This document shows, piece by piece, positions 1 through 5,705 of a stretch of DNA of 9,987 bases. Within the stretch, counting starts at the first letter, position 1; every line of letters starts with the position of its first letter. The DNA is from an uncultured Actinomycetes bacterium (GTDB taxonomy: Bacteria; Actinomycetota; Thermoleophilia; Miltoncostaeales; Miltoncostaeaceae), in the NCBI GenBank assembly GCA_903866425.1, contig CAIPNN010000236.1, positions 1 through 9,987 of the forward strand, written 5' to 3'. Made by a program: the position numbers and the translations under genes. Under the pieces are notes generated by a model. That model saw only the letters and a list, made by a program, of their open reading frames with translations. It was not told where the DNA came from and made no database searches.

Positions 1-414
1 GCGTCGGGTGCAGGGTATGCCGAGAGCGAGCGCACGTCGGGTGCGACGGCGCGCATCGCCTTCCCCTCAACGCAGGCAGAAGACGCTGCCCCCGTGCGCA
101 CCCGCGACAAGAAGATCGACACCGTCGACACGAAGAACGGGAAGGCATTTCTCGCCCGTGAGTACGCGCTGAAGAAGAACGTGACGCGCACCGACACCCG
201 CACCTGCCCCGCAGGCATGGTGAGGAAGGGCAAGCTCGCCTACACCGTCCAGGAGTTCCCGGCCAACCGCAAGGCACCCAAGTGGAAGGACCGTGCTCTG
301 GTGGACGTGACGATGACGCCCAAGGGCAAGAACGGCGGCAGCGTCAAGATGACCGTCACCCGGGCAAAGCACCCCACCGTGGTGCAGTTCCAGATGCGCT
401 GCGCCAAGGCGTAG
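1..414 (+). CDS. C-terminal part of an unidentified, probably exported protein (5' end outside window)
   Basis: The frame is open from the first base of the window to a TAG at 412-414, giving at least 137 residues. The true start therefore probably lies upstream; a GTG at 94 would give a 106-residue protein, but nothing resembling a Shine-Dalgarno precedes it. The product is rich in Lys, Arg and Thr, has no membrane segment in the visible part, and carries only two cysteines. One lies in a TCPAG motif and the other four residues from the end (MRCAKA). This spacing suits a small disulphide-closed beta domain of an exported protein, and similar CPAG-type tails occur in secreted actinobacterial proteins as I recall them. 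I do not recognise a named family, and function is unknown. It is separated from glyA by 88 bases holding a putative promoter, so it is probably not co-transcribed with it. Confidence 0.55.
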   Translation, partial: ASGAGYAESERTSGATARIAFPSTQAEDAAPVRTRDKKIDTVDTKNGKAFLAREYALKKNVTRTDTRTCPAGMVRKGKLAYTVQEFPANRKAPKWKDRALVDVTMTPKGKNGGSVKMTVTRAKHPTVVQFQMRCAKA

Positions 415-454
415 TACTCGCACTTCGGCGGGCGGGGTAGTCAGGGGCCCCCGC

Positions 455-460
455 TACGAT
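455..460 (+). promoter_or_regulatory. Putative -10 box (TACGAT) of glyA
   Basis: TACGAT matches the TAnnnT -10 pattern common in actinobacteria and lies in the 88-base gap before glyA. It predicts a transcript start near 467 and a leader of about 35 bases. No convincing -35 hexamer is visible at the right distance. A weak GC stem (433-437 with 449-453) sits just upstream and could end the preceding gene. This is a pattern match only. Confidence 0.35.
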
Positions 461-502
461 GGCTCCTGTCAGCCATCACCCCACCCGCCGGAGTGCATCG
501 CC

Positions 503-1795
503 GTGAGTTTCTTCGATTCAGACAGCCACCTGTCCCAGCCGCTTTCCGAGGCCGATCCGGTGGTGGCAGGCCTGCTGCGCCAGGAGCTTGAGCGCCAGGC
601 CGACACGCTGGAGATGATCGCCAGCGAGAACTTCACGAGCATGGCCATTCTTGAGGCCGTGGGCTCGGTGCTCACCAACAAGTACGCCGAGGGGCTGCCG
701 CACAAGCGGTACTACGGCGGCTGCGAGGTGGTGGACGAGGTTGAGGATCTGGCAATCGCCCGGGCCAAGGAAGTGTTCGGCTGCGAGCACGTGAACGTGC
801 AGGCGCACTCGGGCAGCACCGCCAACGAGGCTGCCTACAGCGTGCTGATTCAGCCCGGCGACAAGGTGATGGGTATGTCGCTGGCCCATGGCGGCCACCT
901 CACGCACGGCCTGAAGGTGAACTTCTCGGGCCGCATGTACGAGTTCCACGGCTACGGGGTGAGCCCCGGGACCTGTCGCCTCGACATGGACGAGATCCGT
1001 CGTCAGGCGCACGAGGTGCAGCCCAAGCTGATCGTGGCCGGCGCAAGCGCCTACCCGCGCACGCTCGACTTCCCGGCCTTCCGCGAGATCGCCGACGAGG
1101 TGGGCGCCCGCCTGATGGTCGACATGGCCCACATCTCGGGTCTGGTGGCCGGCGGCGTGCACCCGAGCCCGGTGGGCATCGCGCACGTCGTCACCTCGAC
1201 CATGCACAAGACGCTGGGCGGTCCGCGCGCCGGGTTCATCATGTGCGACGAGGAGTTCGGCAGCGCAATTGACCGCGCCGTGTTCCCCGGCCTGCAGGGT
1301 GGCCCGCTCATGCACGTGATCGCCGGCAAGGCCGTGGCCTTTGGCCAGTGCCTCACGCCTGAGTTCCGCGAGCGTCAGCAGCGCACCGTCGACAACTGCC
1401 AGGCCATGGCCGAGGTGCTGGTGGCCAGCGGCGTTCACCTCGTGACCGGTGGCACCGACAACCACCTGGTGCTCGTTGACCTTTCGAAGACGCCACTCAC
1501 CGGTGTGGACGGCGAGGCCCGCCTCGACCGTGCCGGTATCACCGTCAACAAGAACGGCGTGCCCTTTGACGAGCGGCCCCCGACGGTCACCTCTGGTGTT
1601 CGCATCGGTACCGCTGCCCTCACCACCCGTGGAATGGGGCCCGAGGAGCTTCGCGAGGTCGGCGCCATCATCGCCGCTGCGCTCGTGCCCGAGGCAACGG
1701 ACGCCGACCTGGACGCCCTGCGTGGTCGCAGCAAGGCGCTTGGGGATCGCTTTCCGCTCTATCCGGAGCTCATTGCTCAGACTGCTGGGGTCTAG
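503..1795 (+). CDS. glyA: Serine hydroxymethyltransferase
   Basis: Cytosolic pyridoxal-phosphate enzyme that interconverts serine plus tetrahydrofolate with glycine plus 5,10-methylene-tetrahydrofolate, the main source of one-carbon units. The 430-residue length fits the bacterial family (about 415-430). Visible landmarks are IASENF (39-44), the catalytic Glu63 in KYAEGLP, KRYYGG (68-73), HSGSTAN (102-108), GGHLTHG (130-136), the cofactor-binding Asp207 and neighbouring His210 in VDMAHISG, the Schiff-base Lys236 in STMHKTLGGPR, and the carboxylate-binding Arg367 in TSGVRIGT. The residue before the active-site His is Met, where the enterobacterial enzyme has Thr. The start is GTG at 503, supported by GGAG at 490-493 with a 9-base spacer; no other in-frame start lies near it. 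It has its own putative promoter upstream and is followed by the 131-bp inverted repeat. Codon use is biased as expected for a well-expressed gene. Confidence 0.97.
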   Translation: MSFFDSDSHLSQPLSEADPVVAGLLRQELERQADTLEMIASENFTSMAILEAVGSVLTNKYAEGLPHKRYYGGCEVVDEVEDLAIARAKEVFGCEHVNVQAHSGSTANEAAYSVLIQPGDKVMGMSLAHGGHLTHGLKVNFSGRMYEFHGYGVSPGTCRLDMDEIRRQAHEVQPKLIVAGASAYPRTLDFPAFREIADEVGARLMVDMAHISGLVAGGVHPSPVGIAHVVTSTMHKTLGGPRAGFIMCDEEFGSAIDRAVFPGLQGGPLMHVIAGKAVAFGQCLTPEFRERQQRTVDNCQAMAEVLVASGVHLVTGGTDNHLVLVDLSKTPLTGVDGEARLDRAGITVNKNGVPFDERPPTVTSGVRIGTAALTTRGMGPEELREVGAIIAAALVPEATDADLDALRGRSKALGDRFPLYPELIAQTAGV

Positions 1796-1813
1796 GACAG
1801 CCTTGGGGGCCGG

Positions 1814-1944
1814 GCACCACAGCGATGGCCGTGGTGTTCCCTTCGTTCGCGAATCGGAATCGCGAGTCAACCGGGGCCCTGCCCCGGAGGCCATGGCGTC
1901 GTTTCGTCTTCACTTCGGGAACACCACGGCCACCGCTGCGGTGC
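1814..1944. repeat. 131-bp inverted-repeat element with two internal hairpins
   Basis: The arms 1814-1841 and 1917-1944 are 28 bases each and complementary at 26 positions. Between them are two smaller hairpins: 1846-1852 with 1860-1866 (7 pairs, one of them G-T) and 1871-1876 with 1882-1887 (6 pairs, 5-base loop). The whole would fold as a three-way junction. It begins 18 bases after the glyA stop and ends 7 bases before the next gene. Both mismatches in the long stem are A-C on the plus strand, which become G-U wobbles in RNA read from the minus strand. No target-site duplication is apparent at its borders. It could be a terminator, an intergenic repeat of MITE or REP type, or a structured RNA. 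I cannot tell which from one copy. Confidence 0.8.
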
Positions 1945-1951
1945 GATCGTT

Positions 1952-2746
1952 TTGAGTGACGAGAACACCCGCAAGGGGTGGGCGCTCGTTACTGGCGCGT
2001 CGGCTGGCATTGGGGCCGAGATTGCGCTTCGGCTTGCCCGCCGGGGGCATCCGCTTGTGGTCGTGGCCCGGCGCGGCGATCGGCTTGCGGCGCTCGCCGA
2101 GCAGGCTCGGCGGGAGCATGGGGTCGAGGTGCGTGGGGTTGCTGCCGACATCTCCAAGGATGAGGGGCGCGCGGCCGTTCGGGGCATGCTCGACCAGCTG
2201 CGAACGCCCATTGATGTGGCCGTGCTCAACGCGGGCATCGGGACGCAGGGGCGGTTTGTCGAGCTGGACCGCGACACCGAGGTGCGTGAGGTCCGGCTGA
2301 ACTGCGTGGCCGTCGTTGACCTCGCATCGCACGTGCTTCCCGGCATGGTGGCGCGGGGGAGGGGAGACCTCGTGGTGATGTCGTCTGCCGCTGCGTCGCA
2401 GGCGATTCCCTACATGTCCACCTATGCCGCCACCAAGGCCTTTGAGATGCGGCTGGTGCGGGGGCTGCATCAGGAACTGAAGGGGACAGGGGTTCGGGCG
2501 TTCGCCATCTGCCCCGGGCCGGTGCGCACTGCGTTTCACCGATTGGGGTGGGGCAAGGATCTTCCGAAGCTCATGCCGACTGAATCAGCGGGGTCGGTTG
2601 CTGCGCGGACCATGCGGGTGCTTGACCGGCGCCGGGGCAATCCCGTGGTGCCCAGTGGGCCGCTGGCTCCGCTGACCATGCGGCTTTCGGGCCTTCTGCC
2701 CGAGTCTGTGGCCGCCTGGGGCGCCGGGGTGTACCACCGGCCGTGA
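1952..2746 (+). CDS. Short-chain dehydrogenase/reductase (classical SDR), substrate unknown
   Basis: NAD(P)-dependent oxidoreductase with a Rossmann fold, 264 residues. The cofactor motif TGASAGIG is at 14-21, and Arg40-Arg41 after the second strand suggest NADP(H). Asp66 lies in AADI, NAGIG is at 93-97 and the structural Asn is 117. The catalytic Ser145 is followed by Tyr158 and Lys162 in YAATK, with PGP at 188-190, so the catalytic set is complete. The C-terminal part (about 205-264) resembles the DltE/YqjQ-like SDRs that act on lipidic or carbonyl substrates, but the substrate cannot be read from sequence. The only nearby start is TTG at 1952, without a recognisable Shine-Dalgarno; the upstream bases belong to the right arm of the inverted repeat. 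Codon use differs from its neighbours, with many CGG, GGG, CTT and ATT codons, which suggests low expression or a different history. It ends 51 bases before wecA. Confidence 0.9.
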   Translation: MSDENTRKGWALVTGASAGIGAEIALRLARRGHPLVVVARRGDRLAALAEQARREHGVEVRGVAADISKDEGRAAVRGMLDQLRTPIDVAVLNAGIGTQGRFVELDRDTEVREVRLNCVAVVDLASHVLPGMVARGRGDLVVMSSAAASQAIPYMSTYAATKAFEMRLVRGLHQELKGTGVRAFAICPGPVRTAFHRLGWGKDLPKLMPTESAGSVAARTMRVLDRRRGNPVVPSGPLAPLTMRLSGLLPESVAAWGAGVYHRP

Positions 2747-2778
2747 CACGGTACGGGGGAGGCCCCCCAACCCCGCCG

Positions 2779-2784
2779 TAGAAT
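2779..2784 (+). promoter_or_regulatory. Putative -10 box (TAGAAT) of the wecA-like gene
   Basis: TAGAAT fits the TAnnnT pattern and lies 13 bases before the ATG at 2798. The predicted transcript start (about 2791) would leave a leader of only 6-8 bases, so the mRNA could be nearly leaderless, a common state in actinobacteria. A G5/C5 hairpin (2755-2759 with 2763-2767) lies just upstream. No -35 is evident. Confidence 0.35.
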
Positions 2785-2797
2785 CGGTCTTGAAGCG

Positions 2798-3922
2798 ATG
2801 ACCACCACGCTGATCCCCATACTCAGCGCCATCGCAGCAGCCCTCGTGGTGCTGCTGCTCACACCGGTCACCATGTGGCTGGCGGGGAAGGTGGGCGCCG
2901 TCGACGTGCCATCGGCCCGTCGCATTCACACACGGCCCATTCCGCGCCTGGGCGGCATCGCCATCGTGCTCGGGTTTCTGCTGCCCGCCATCTGGTTTCT
3001 GCCCGCCGACCCCGCCGTGCGTGGACTCATCGCGGGTGGGGTACTGATCGCGGCACTCGGCGTGGTGGACGACACCATGGGCCTGTCGCCCGTGGTGAAG
3101 CTGGTGGGGCAGGTGGCCTGTGCGTCGGTCCCCGTGGCCGCCGGGCTCATCATCGATCACATCACGCTGCCCTTTGCCGGTGCCATTGATCTGGGCGCAC
3201 CGGGCTACGTGCTCACCGTCATCTGGTTTGTGGCCATCGTGAACATCATCAACTTCACAGACGGCATGGATGGGCTTGCCGCAGGCGTGGTGGGAATCGG
3301 CGCCAGCACCTTCGCCATCATCGCCGCCTCGCTCGGGCGTGCCGATGCGGCCATTCTGGCGGCCGCCCTCGCCGGCGCCTGCCTCGCCTTTCTGCGCTTC
3401 AACTTCAACCCGGCACGCACGTTCATGGGGGACGGCGGGTCGATGTTCCTCGGGTTCATGCTGGCGGGTATTGCCATCACGGGTGTGATGAAGAGTGCGG
3501 CCACCGTGGCAATCGTGCTGCCGCTCATCGTGCTTGCCATCCCGATTCTCGACACCTCGTTCGTGATCATGAAGCGCATCAAGCACGGGCTTCCGGTGTA
3601 TGGCGCCGACAAGAGCCACTTCCACCACCGGTTCCTGGCCATCGGCTGGAGTCAGCGCCGCACCGTGCTGTCGATCTACGCGTGGGCTGGGCTGATGTCG
3701 CTGCTGGCGCTGGCCATGCGTTTTGTGCCCTACACCGACGGGCACGGCAACTGGAACGCAGGATGGACTGCGGTGCTCGGGGTCATTGCCCTGGTTGGGC
3801 TGATGGGTGCCATCTACCTCGTTTATGTGCTCGAGATCCTCAAGTGGAGGAGCGAGCCGGTGGTGAACATCGTGCGGCGGCATCGCGCCCGCGACCGCGA
3901 GCACGCCGCCACCCGACCCTGA
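2798..3922 (+). CDS. wecA: Polyprenyl-phosphate N-acetylhexosamine-1-phosphate transferase, WecA/TagO type
   Basis: Integral membrane enzyme of the MraY/WecA superfamily. It transfers a sugar-1-phosphate, most likely GlcNAc-1-phosphate, from a UDP-sugar to undecaprenyl or decaprenyl phosphate, the first step of a lipid-linked envelope glycan. The 374-residue protein has about ten to eleven hydrophobic segments. Landmarks are RRIHTRPIPRLGG (41-53), the DDT motif (91-93), NIINFTDGMDGLAAG (149-163) with Asp155 and Asp158, GDGGS (211-215) and the cytosolic HFHHR motif (274-278). The long polar loop of the HHR motif and the lack of MraY-specific motifs place it with WecA/TagO rather than MraY. The tail (350-374) is basic and cytosolic. 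The start is ATG at 2798 with only a weak GAAG before it. In mycobacteria the orthologue (rfe, Rv1302) likewise lies just upstream of the atpI-like gene and atpB. A strong hairpin begins at its stop codon. Confidence 0.92.
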   Translation: MTTTLIPILSAIAAALVVLLLTPVTMWLAGKVGAVDVPSARRIHTRPIPRLGGIAIVLGFLLPAIWFLPADPAVRGLIAGGVLIAALGVVDDTMGLSPVVKLVGQVACASVPVAAGLIIDHITLPFAGAIDLGAPGYVLTVIWFVAIVNIINFTDGMDGLAAGVVGIGASTFAIIAASLGRADAAILAAALAGACLAFLRFNFNPARTFMGDGGSMFLGFMLAGIAITGVMKSAATVAIVLPLIVLAIPILDTSFVIMKRIKHGLPVYGADKSHFHHRFLAIGWSQRRTVLSIYAWAGLMSLLALAMRFVPYTDGHGNWNAGWTAVLGVIALVGLMGAIYLVYVLEILKWRSEPVVNIVRRHRARDREHAATRP

Positions 3923-3958
3923 CAGGGGCGAAATCCCGCACGAAGCGGGACGCCTGTC
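3921..3958 (+). terminator. Hairpin directly after wecA, putative terminator
   Basis: GACAGG (3921-3926) pairs with CCTGTC (3953-3958), followed by a CG/CG step and then a perfect six-pair stem TCCCGC (3934-3939)/GCGGGA (3945-3950) with the loop ACGAA. The base of the hairpin overlaps the wecA TGA. No T-run follows, so it would be a non-canonical, actinobacterial-style terminator or an mRNA 3' stabiliser. A putative new promoter for the atp operon lies just downstream, which supports a transcript boundary here. Confidence 0.6.
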
Positions 3959-4005
3959 ACCCCATATCGGGCGTTGTTCGGTAGCGACGCGGGAAGCCGT
4001 ATGGG

Positions 4006-4011
4006 TATGCT
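4006..4011 (+). promoter_or_regulatory. Putative -10 box (TATGCT) of the atp operon
   Basis: TATGCT is close to the TATAAT consensus and lies between the wecA hairpin and atpI. It predicts a transcript start near 4018, about 50 bases before the atpI translation signal. No clear -35 is present at 16-18 bases upstream. If this promoter is right, ATG codons at 4001 and 4007 are not on the message and cannot start atpI. Confidence 0.4.
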
Positions 4012-4020
4012 CCCGGCGTT

Positions 4021-4040
4021 GCCGCGACTTCCCCCGCGGC
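4021..4040 (+). other. Leader stem-loop of the atp operon mRNA
   Basis: GCCGCG (4021-4026) pairs perfectly with CGCGGC (4035-4040) around the 8-base loop ACTTCCCC. It would sit almost at the 5' end of the message if the transcript starts near 4018, where a stem can protect mRNA from 5' decay. In GC-rich DNA a six-pair stem can arise by chance, so the call is tentative. Confidence 0.35.
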
Positions 4041-4055
4041 CCCATGCTCGAGCAC

Positions 4056-4060
4056 GGAGG
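4056..4060 (+). promoter_or_regulatory. Perfect Shine-Dalgarno GGAGG with an ATC at the start position
   Basis: GGAGG is followed by the 6-base spacer AAACGC and then ATC at 4067, which is in the atpI frame. No ATG, GTG or TTG in any frame occurs from here until GTG at 4157. The same GGAGG is used by atpB (4525-4529) and atpE (5447-5451). It therefore most likely marks the true atpI start, either as a rare non-AUG codon or as an ATG altered by mutation or a sequencing error. Confidence 0.55.
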
Positions 4061-4066
4061 AAACGC

Positions 4067-4540
4067 ATCACCTCAGCCGCTCCTGGTCAGGCTGCAGATA
4101 TCGTCCGGCCCACGCCGACTCCCGAGAAGGAGCCGGCACCGAGCCGAGGCGCGATCGTGGCCACCGTCGCCAGCCTCATCGTCGTGGCGCTCGCGCTGCC
4201 GATCGTGCTTGCGCTTGGCGGTGCGCTCAATGGGTGGGTGCTCGGAACCGCGTTGTGGCTTGCCAACTGGTCAATCCAGTTGACGACCGCCAAGCATGCG
4301 CTGCGTATGGGGCAGACCGCCGCGGTTGGTGTGACGGGTATCTCATTCGTCATCCGCGCCTGGACCGTGGCCGCAATTCTCTTCATCACGGCCCTCAAGT
4401 TCTCGGAAGAAGTGGCGCTCATCGCCGGCGTCGTCTTCCTCGCTGCCTTCACCGCCGACCTCATCGGCCGCGGCGCAGCGTTCGCGATTCGCGAGAAGAA
4501 CCGTGAGCAGGCCACCACCGTCCCGGAGGACGCTGAGTGA
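4067..4540 (+). CDS. atpI: ATP synthase protein I (AtpI-like membrane protein)
   Basis: Small membrane protein encoded first in many atp operons. In other bacteria AtpI aids c-ring assembly or Mg2+ supply but is not part of the finished enzyme. With the start given here it has 157 residues: a Pro-rich polar N-terminus of about 30 residues, four hydrophobic helices (roughly residues 30-52, 53-66, 78-102 and 108-126) and a charged tail ending EDAE. The assignment rests on position, length and four-helix topology, since this family is poorly conserved. The start is uncertain. GGAGG at 4056-4060 points to ATC at 4067. Conventional alternatives are ATG 4001 (179 residues, but an Arg/Pro-rich N-terminus upstream of the predicted transcript start) and GTG 4157 (127 residues, GAGG at 4146-4149). 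The stop TGA shares bases with the atpB start (GTGA, 4537-4540), implying translational coupling. Confidence 0.8.
   Translation: MTSAAPGQAADIVRPTPTPEKEPAPSRGAIVATVASLIVVALALPIVLALGGALNGWVLGTALWLANWSIQLTTAKHALRMGQTAAVGVTGISFVIRAWTVAAILFITALKFSEEVALIAGVVFLAAFTADLIGRGAAFAIREKNREQATTVPEDAE
4525..4529 (+). promoter_or_regulatory. Shine-Dalgarno GGAGG deciding the GTG start of atpB
   Basis: GGAGG lies inside the 3' end of atpI, 7 bases before GTG at 4537. Together with the GTGA overlap it fixes the atpB start and keeps the signal-like N-terminus as part of the protein. An alternative at Met5 (4549) would be poorly spaced. Confidence 0.75.
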
Positions 4541-5421
4541 CGTCGTTCATGCGCCGCATCCGCATCTGGCTCATGGTGGCCGTTGGCCTCGGCCTTGCCG
4601 CTCCCACGTTTGCACTGGGTTCCGGCGCGGAGTTCGACCCGGCCGAGGAGTTCTCCACCACCGCGTGGGTCGACCTCAACCTCGGCTTCATCGACCTCAG
4701 CATCAACAAGGCCGTCTTCTACATGCTCGCCTCGAGCGCCATCATCATCGTGTTCGGCATCCTCGTGGTGCGCGGCGGGTTGAAGATGAAGCCCGGCAAG
4801 GGCCAGAACGTGCTGGAGCTGGCGTACGAGTTCACCGAGCAGCAGGTGGCCGCAGTCACACTGCCTGAGCGGGTTTTCAAGAAGTGGTTCCCCTACCTGG
4901 CGACCCTCTTCCTGTTTGTCGCGGTGAACAACCTCATCTCGTTCATTCCGCTTCCCACGGCCCCTCACACCGACACCTTCCAGGTGGTGGGTGACCTCGG
5001 GCTCTACGCAGCGACGGCGAACATCAACGTCACCTTCGCCCTCGCGCTCATGACTTTTGTGGCCTTCCTCTGGGAGGGCTTCGGTACCCACGGCTTCATC
5101 GGGTACTTCAAGACCCTGGTGCCCCCGGGCGCCAGCAAGGGCATCACGCCCTTCATCTTCGCTCTCGAGTTGCTGTCGCAGATTCTTCGTCTGATCAGCC
5201 TCTCGGTGCGACTGTTTGCAAACATGCTCGCCGGCCACCTTCTCATCATCATGGCGGCGGGCTTCTCGATTCTCGTGGGCAGCCTTCTCGGTGTCCTCGG
5301 AATTCCTTTCGCCCTCTTCTTCTACGTGTTCGAGTGGGTCCTGGTGGCTGGTCTGCAGGCGTTCATCTTCGCCCTGCTGTCCGGCATCTACATCGGGTAC
5401 GCCGCGCAGGACTCGCACTAG
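4537..5421 (+). CDS. atpB: F1Fo ATP synthase subunit a
   Basis: Membrane stator subunit that forms the two proton half-channels beside the c-ring. The 294-residue protein is longer than the E. coli subunit (271). The essential arginine is Arg225 in SVRLFANMLAGH (E. coli Arg210). His234 occupies the position of E. coli Glu219, as in many other bacteria and mitochondria, and Glu266 lies in the last-helix region near Gln274 of LQAFIF (E. coli Gln252). About five conserved membrane helices are visible from residue 60 on. Before them is an extra hydrophobic stretch (residues 10-27) after a basic start (MRRIR), ending APTFALG, followed by an acidic segment (31-39). It looks like a cleavable signal peptide or an additional N-terminal helix. 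The gene overlaps atpI by 4 bases and ends 34 bases before atpE. Confidence 0.97.
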   Translation: MTSFMRRIRIWLMVAVGLGLAAPTFALGSGAEFDPAEEFSTTAWVDLNLGFIDLSINKAVFYMLASSAIIIVFGILVVRGGLKMKPGKGQNVLELAYEFTEQQVAAVTLPERVFKKWFPYLATLFLFVAVNNLISFIPLPTAPHTDTFQVVGDLGLYAATANINVTFALALMTFVAFLWEGFGTHGFIGYFKTLVPPGASKGITPFIFALELLSQILRLISLSVRLFANMLAGHLLIIMAAGFSILVGSLLGVLGIPFALFFYVFEWVLVAGLQAFIFALLSGIYIGYAAQDSH

Positions 5422-5446
5422 ACAAGGCAATTCACCGGAACTAACT

Positions 5447-5451
5447 GGAGG
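5447..5451 (+). promoter_or_regulatory. Shine-Dalgarno GGAGG of atpE, short spacer
   Basis: GGAGG is followed by CCAC and GTG at 5456, a spacer of only 4 bases. The frame is open upstream through atpB sequence, so this signal is what defines the atpE start. The 34-base leader before atpE is A-rich compared with the rest of the operon. Confidence 0.7.
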
Positions 5452-5455
5452 CCAC

Positions 5456-5701
5456 GTGGCTCTCGAAGGCAGCATCGTCGCAGCATCCAAGGCCCTGACG
5501 CTCGGTCTCGCGACCGGTCTGGGCGCCATCGGCCCGGGCATCGGCGTGGGCTACATCTTCGGCAAGACCATCGAGTCGGTTGCTCGTCAGCCCGAGCTCC
5601 GCGGTGATCTTCTCTCGATCACCTTCCTTGGTCTGGCACTGACCGAGGCGATCACGTTCTACGCCCTGCTCATGGGCTTCGTCGCTTTCTTCCTGGTCTA
5701 G
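5456..5701 (+). CDS. atpE: F1Fo ATP synthase subunit c
   Basis: Hairpin of two membrane helices that oligomerises into the rotating proton-carrying ring. It has 81 residues, typical of the family. Helix one (about 6-40) carries the glycine motif GPGIGVG (26-32). The cytosolic loop is RQPE (44-47), which contacts gamma and epsilon. Helix two (about 53-81) holds the proton-binding Glu64 in LTEAITFY. The residue after Glu64 is Ala and helix one lacks the Gln of sodium-type rings, so H+ is the expected ion. The start is GTG at 5456, chosen from the GGAGG upstream; the same frame is open well into atpB but that part has no c-subunit character. Four bases separate the stop from atpF. The N-terminus MALEGS is not a signal peptide. 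Confidence 0.97.
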   Translation: MALEGSIVAASKALTLGLATGLGAIGPGIGVGYIFGKTIESVARQPELRGDLLSITFLGLALTEAITFYALLMGFVAFFLV

Positions 5702-5705
5702 TCCG

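Noticed and set aside
433..453. Terminator hairpin after the first gene (CGGGG with CCCCG)
   Set aside because: Only five pairs with an 11-base loop, no T-run, and such stems are frequent by chance in DNA of this composition.
518..1894. Long open frame on the minus strand opposite glyA
   Set aside because: Its His/Ala/Val/Arg-rich translation has no domain character and is the usual shadow of a high-GC gene; glyA itself is unmistakable. Long minus-strand frames at 2585-4045, 4087-5541 and 6678-7730 were rejected for the same reason.
1814..1944. The inverted repeat as an integron attC site
   Set aside because: The arms lack the RYYYAAC and GTTRRRY core sites and no integrase or cassette structure is nearby.
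1796..1951. Glycine riboswitch associated with glyA
   Set aside because: The structure lies downstream of glyA, and the conserved glycine aptamer core sequences are not seen there or in the 88 bases upstream of glyA.
2731..2768. Terminator in the SDR/wecA gap (GTACC with GGTAC at 2731-2754, G5 with C5 at 2755-2767)
   Set aside because: Stems are short, the first overlaps the SDR stop codon and coding end, and the second has a 3-base loop and no T-run.
5216..5455. N-terminal extension of atpE read from the open frame inside atpB
   Set aside because: This part is the shifted translation of the conserved atpB C-terminus. The GGAGG at 5447 and the family length of about 80 residues fix the start at 5456.
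5456..5701. Sodium-type c-ring
   Set aside because: Glu64 is followed by Ala rather than Ser or Thr and helix one lacks the sodium-coordinating Gln, so the ring is expected to carry protons.
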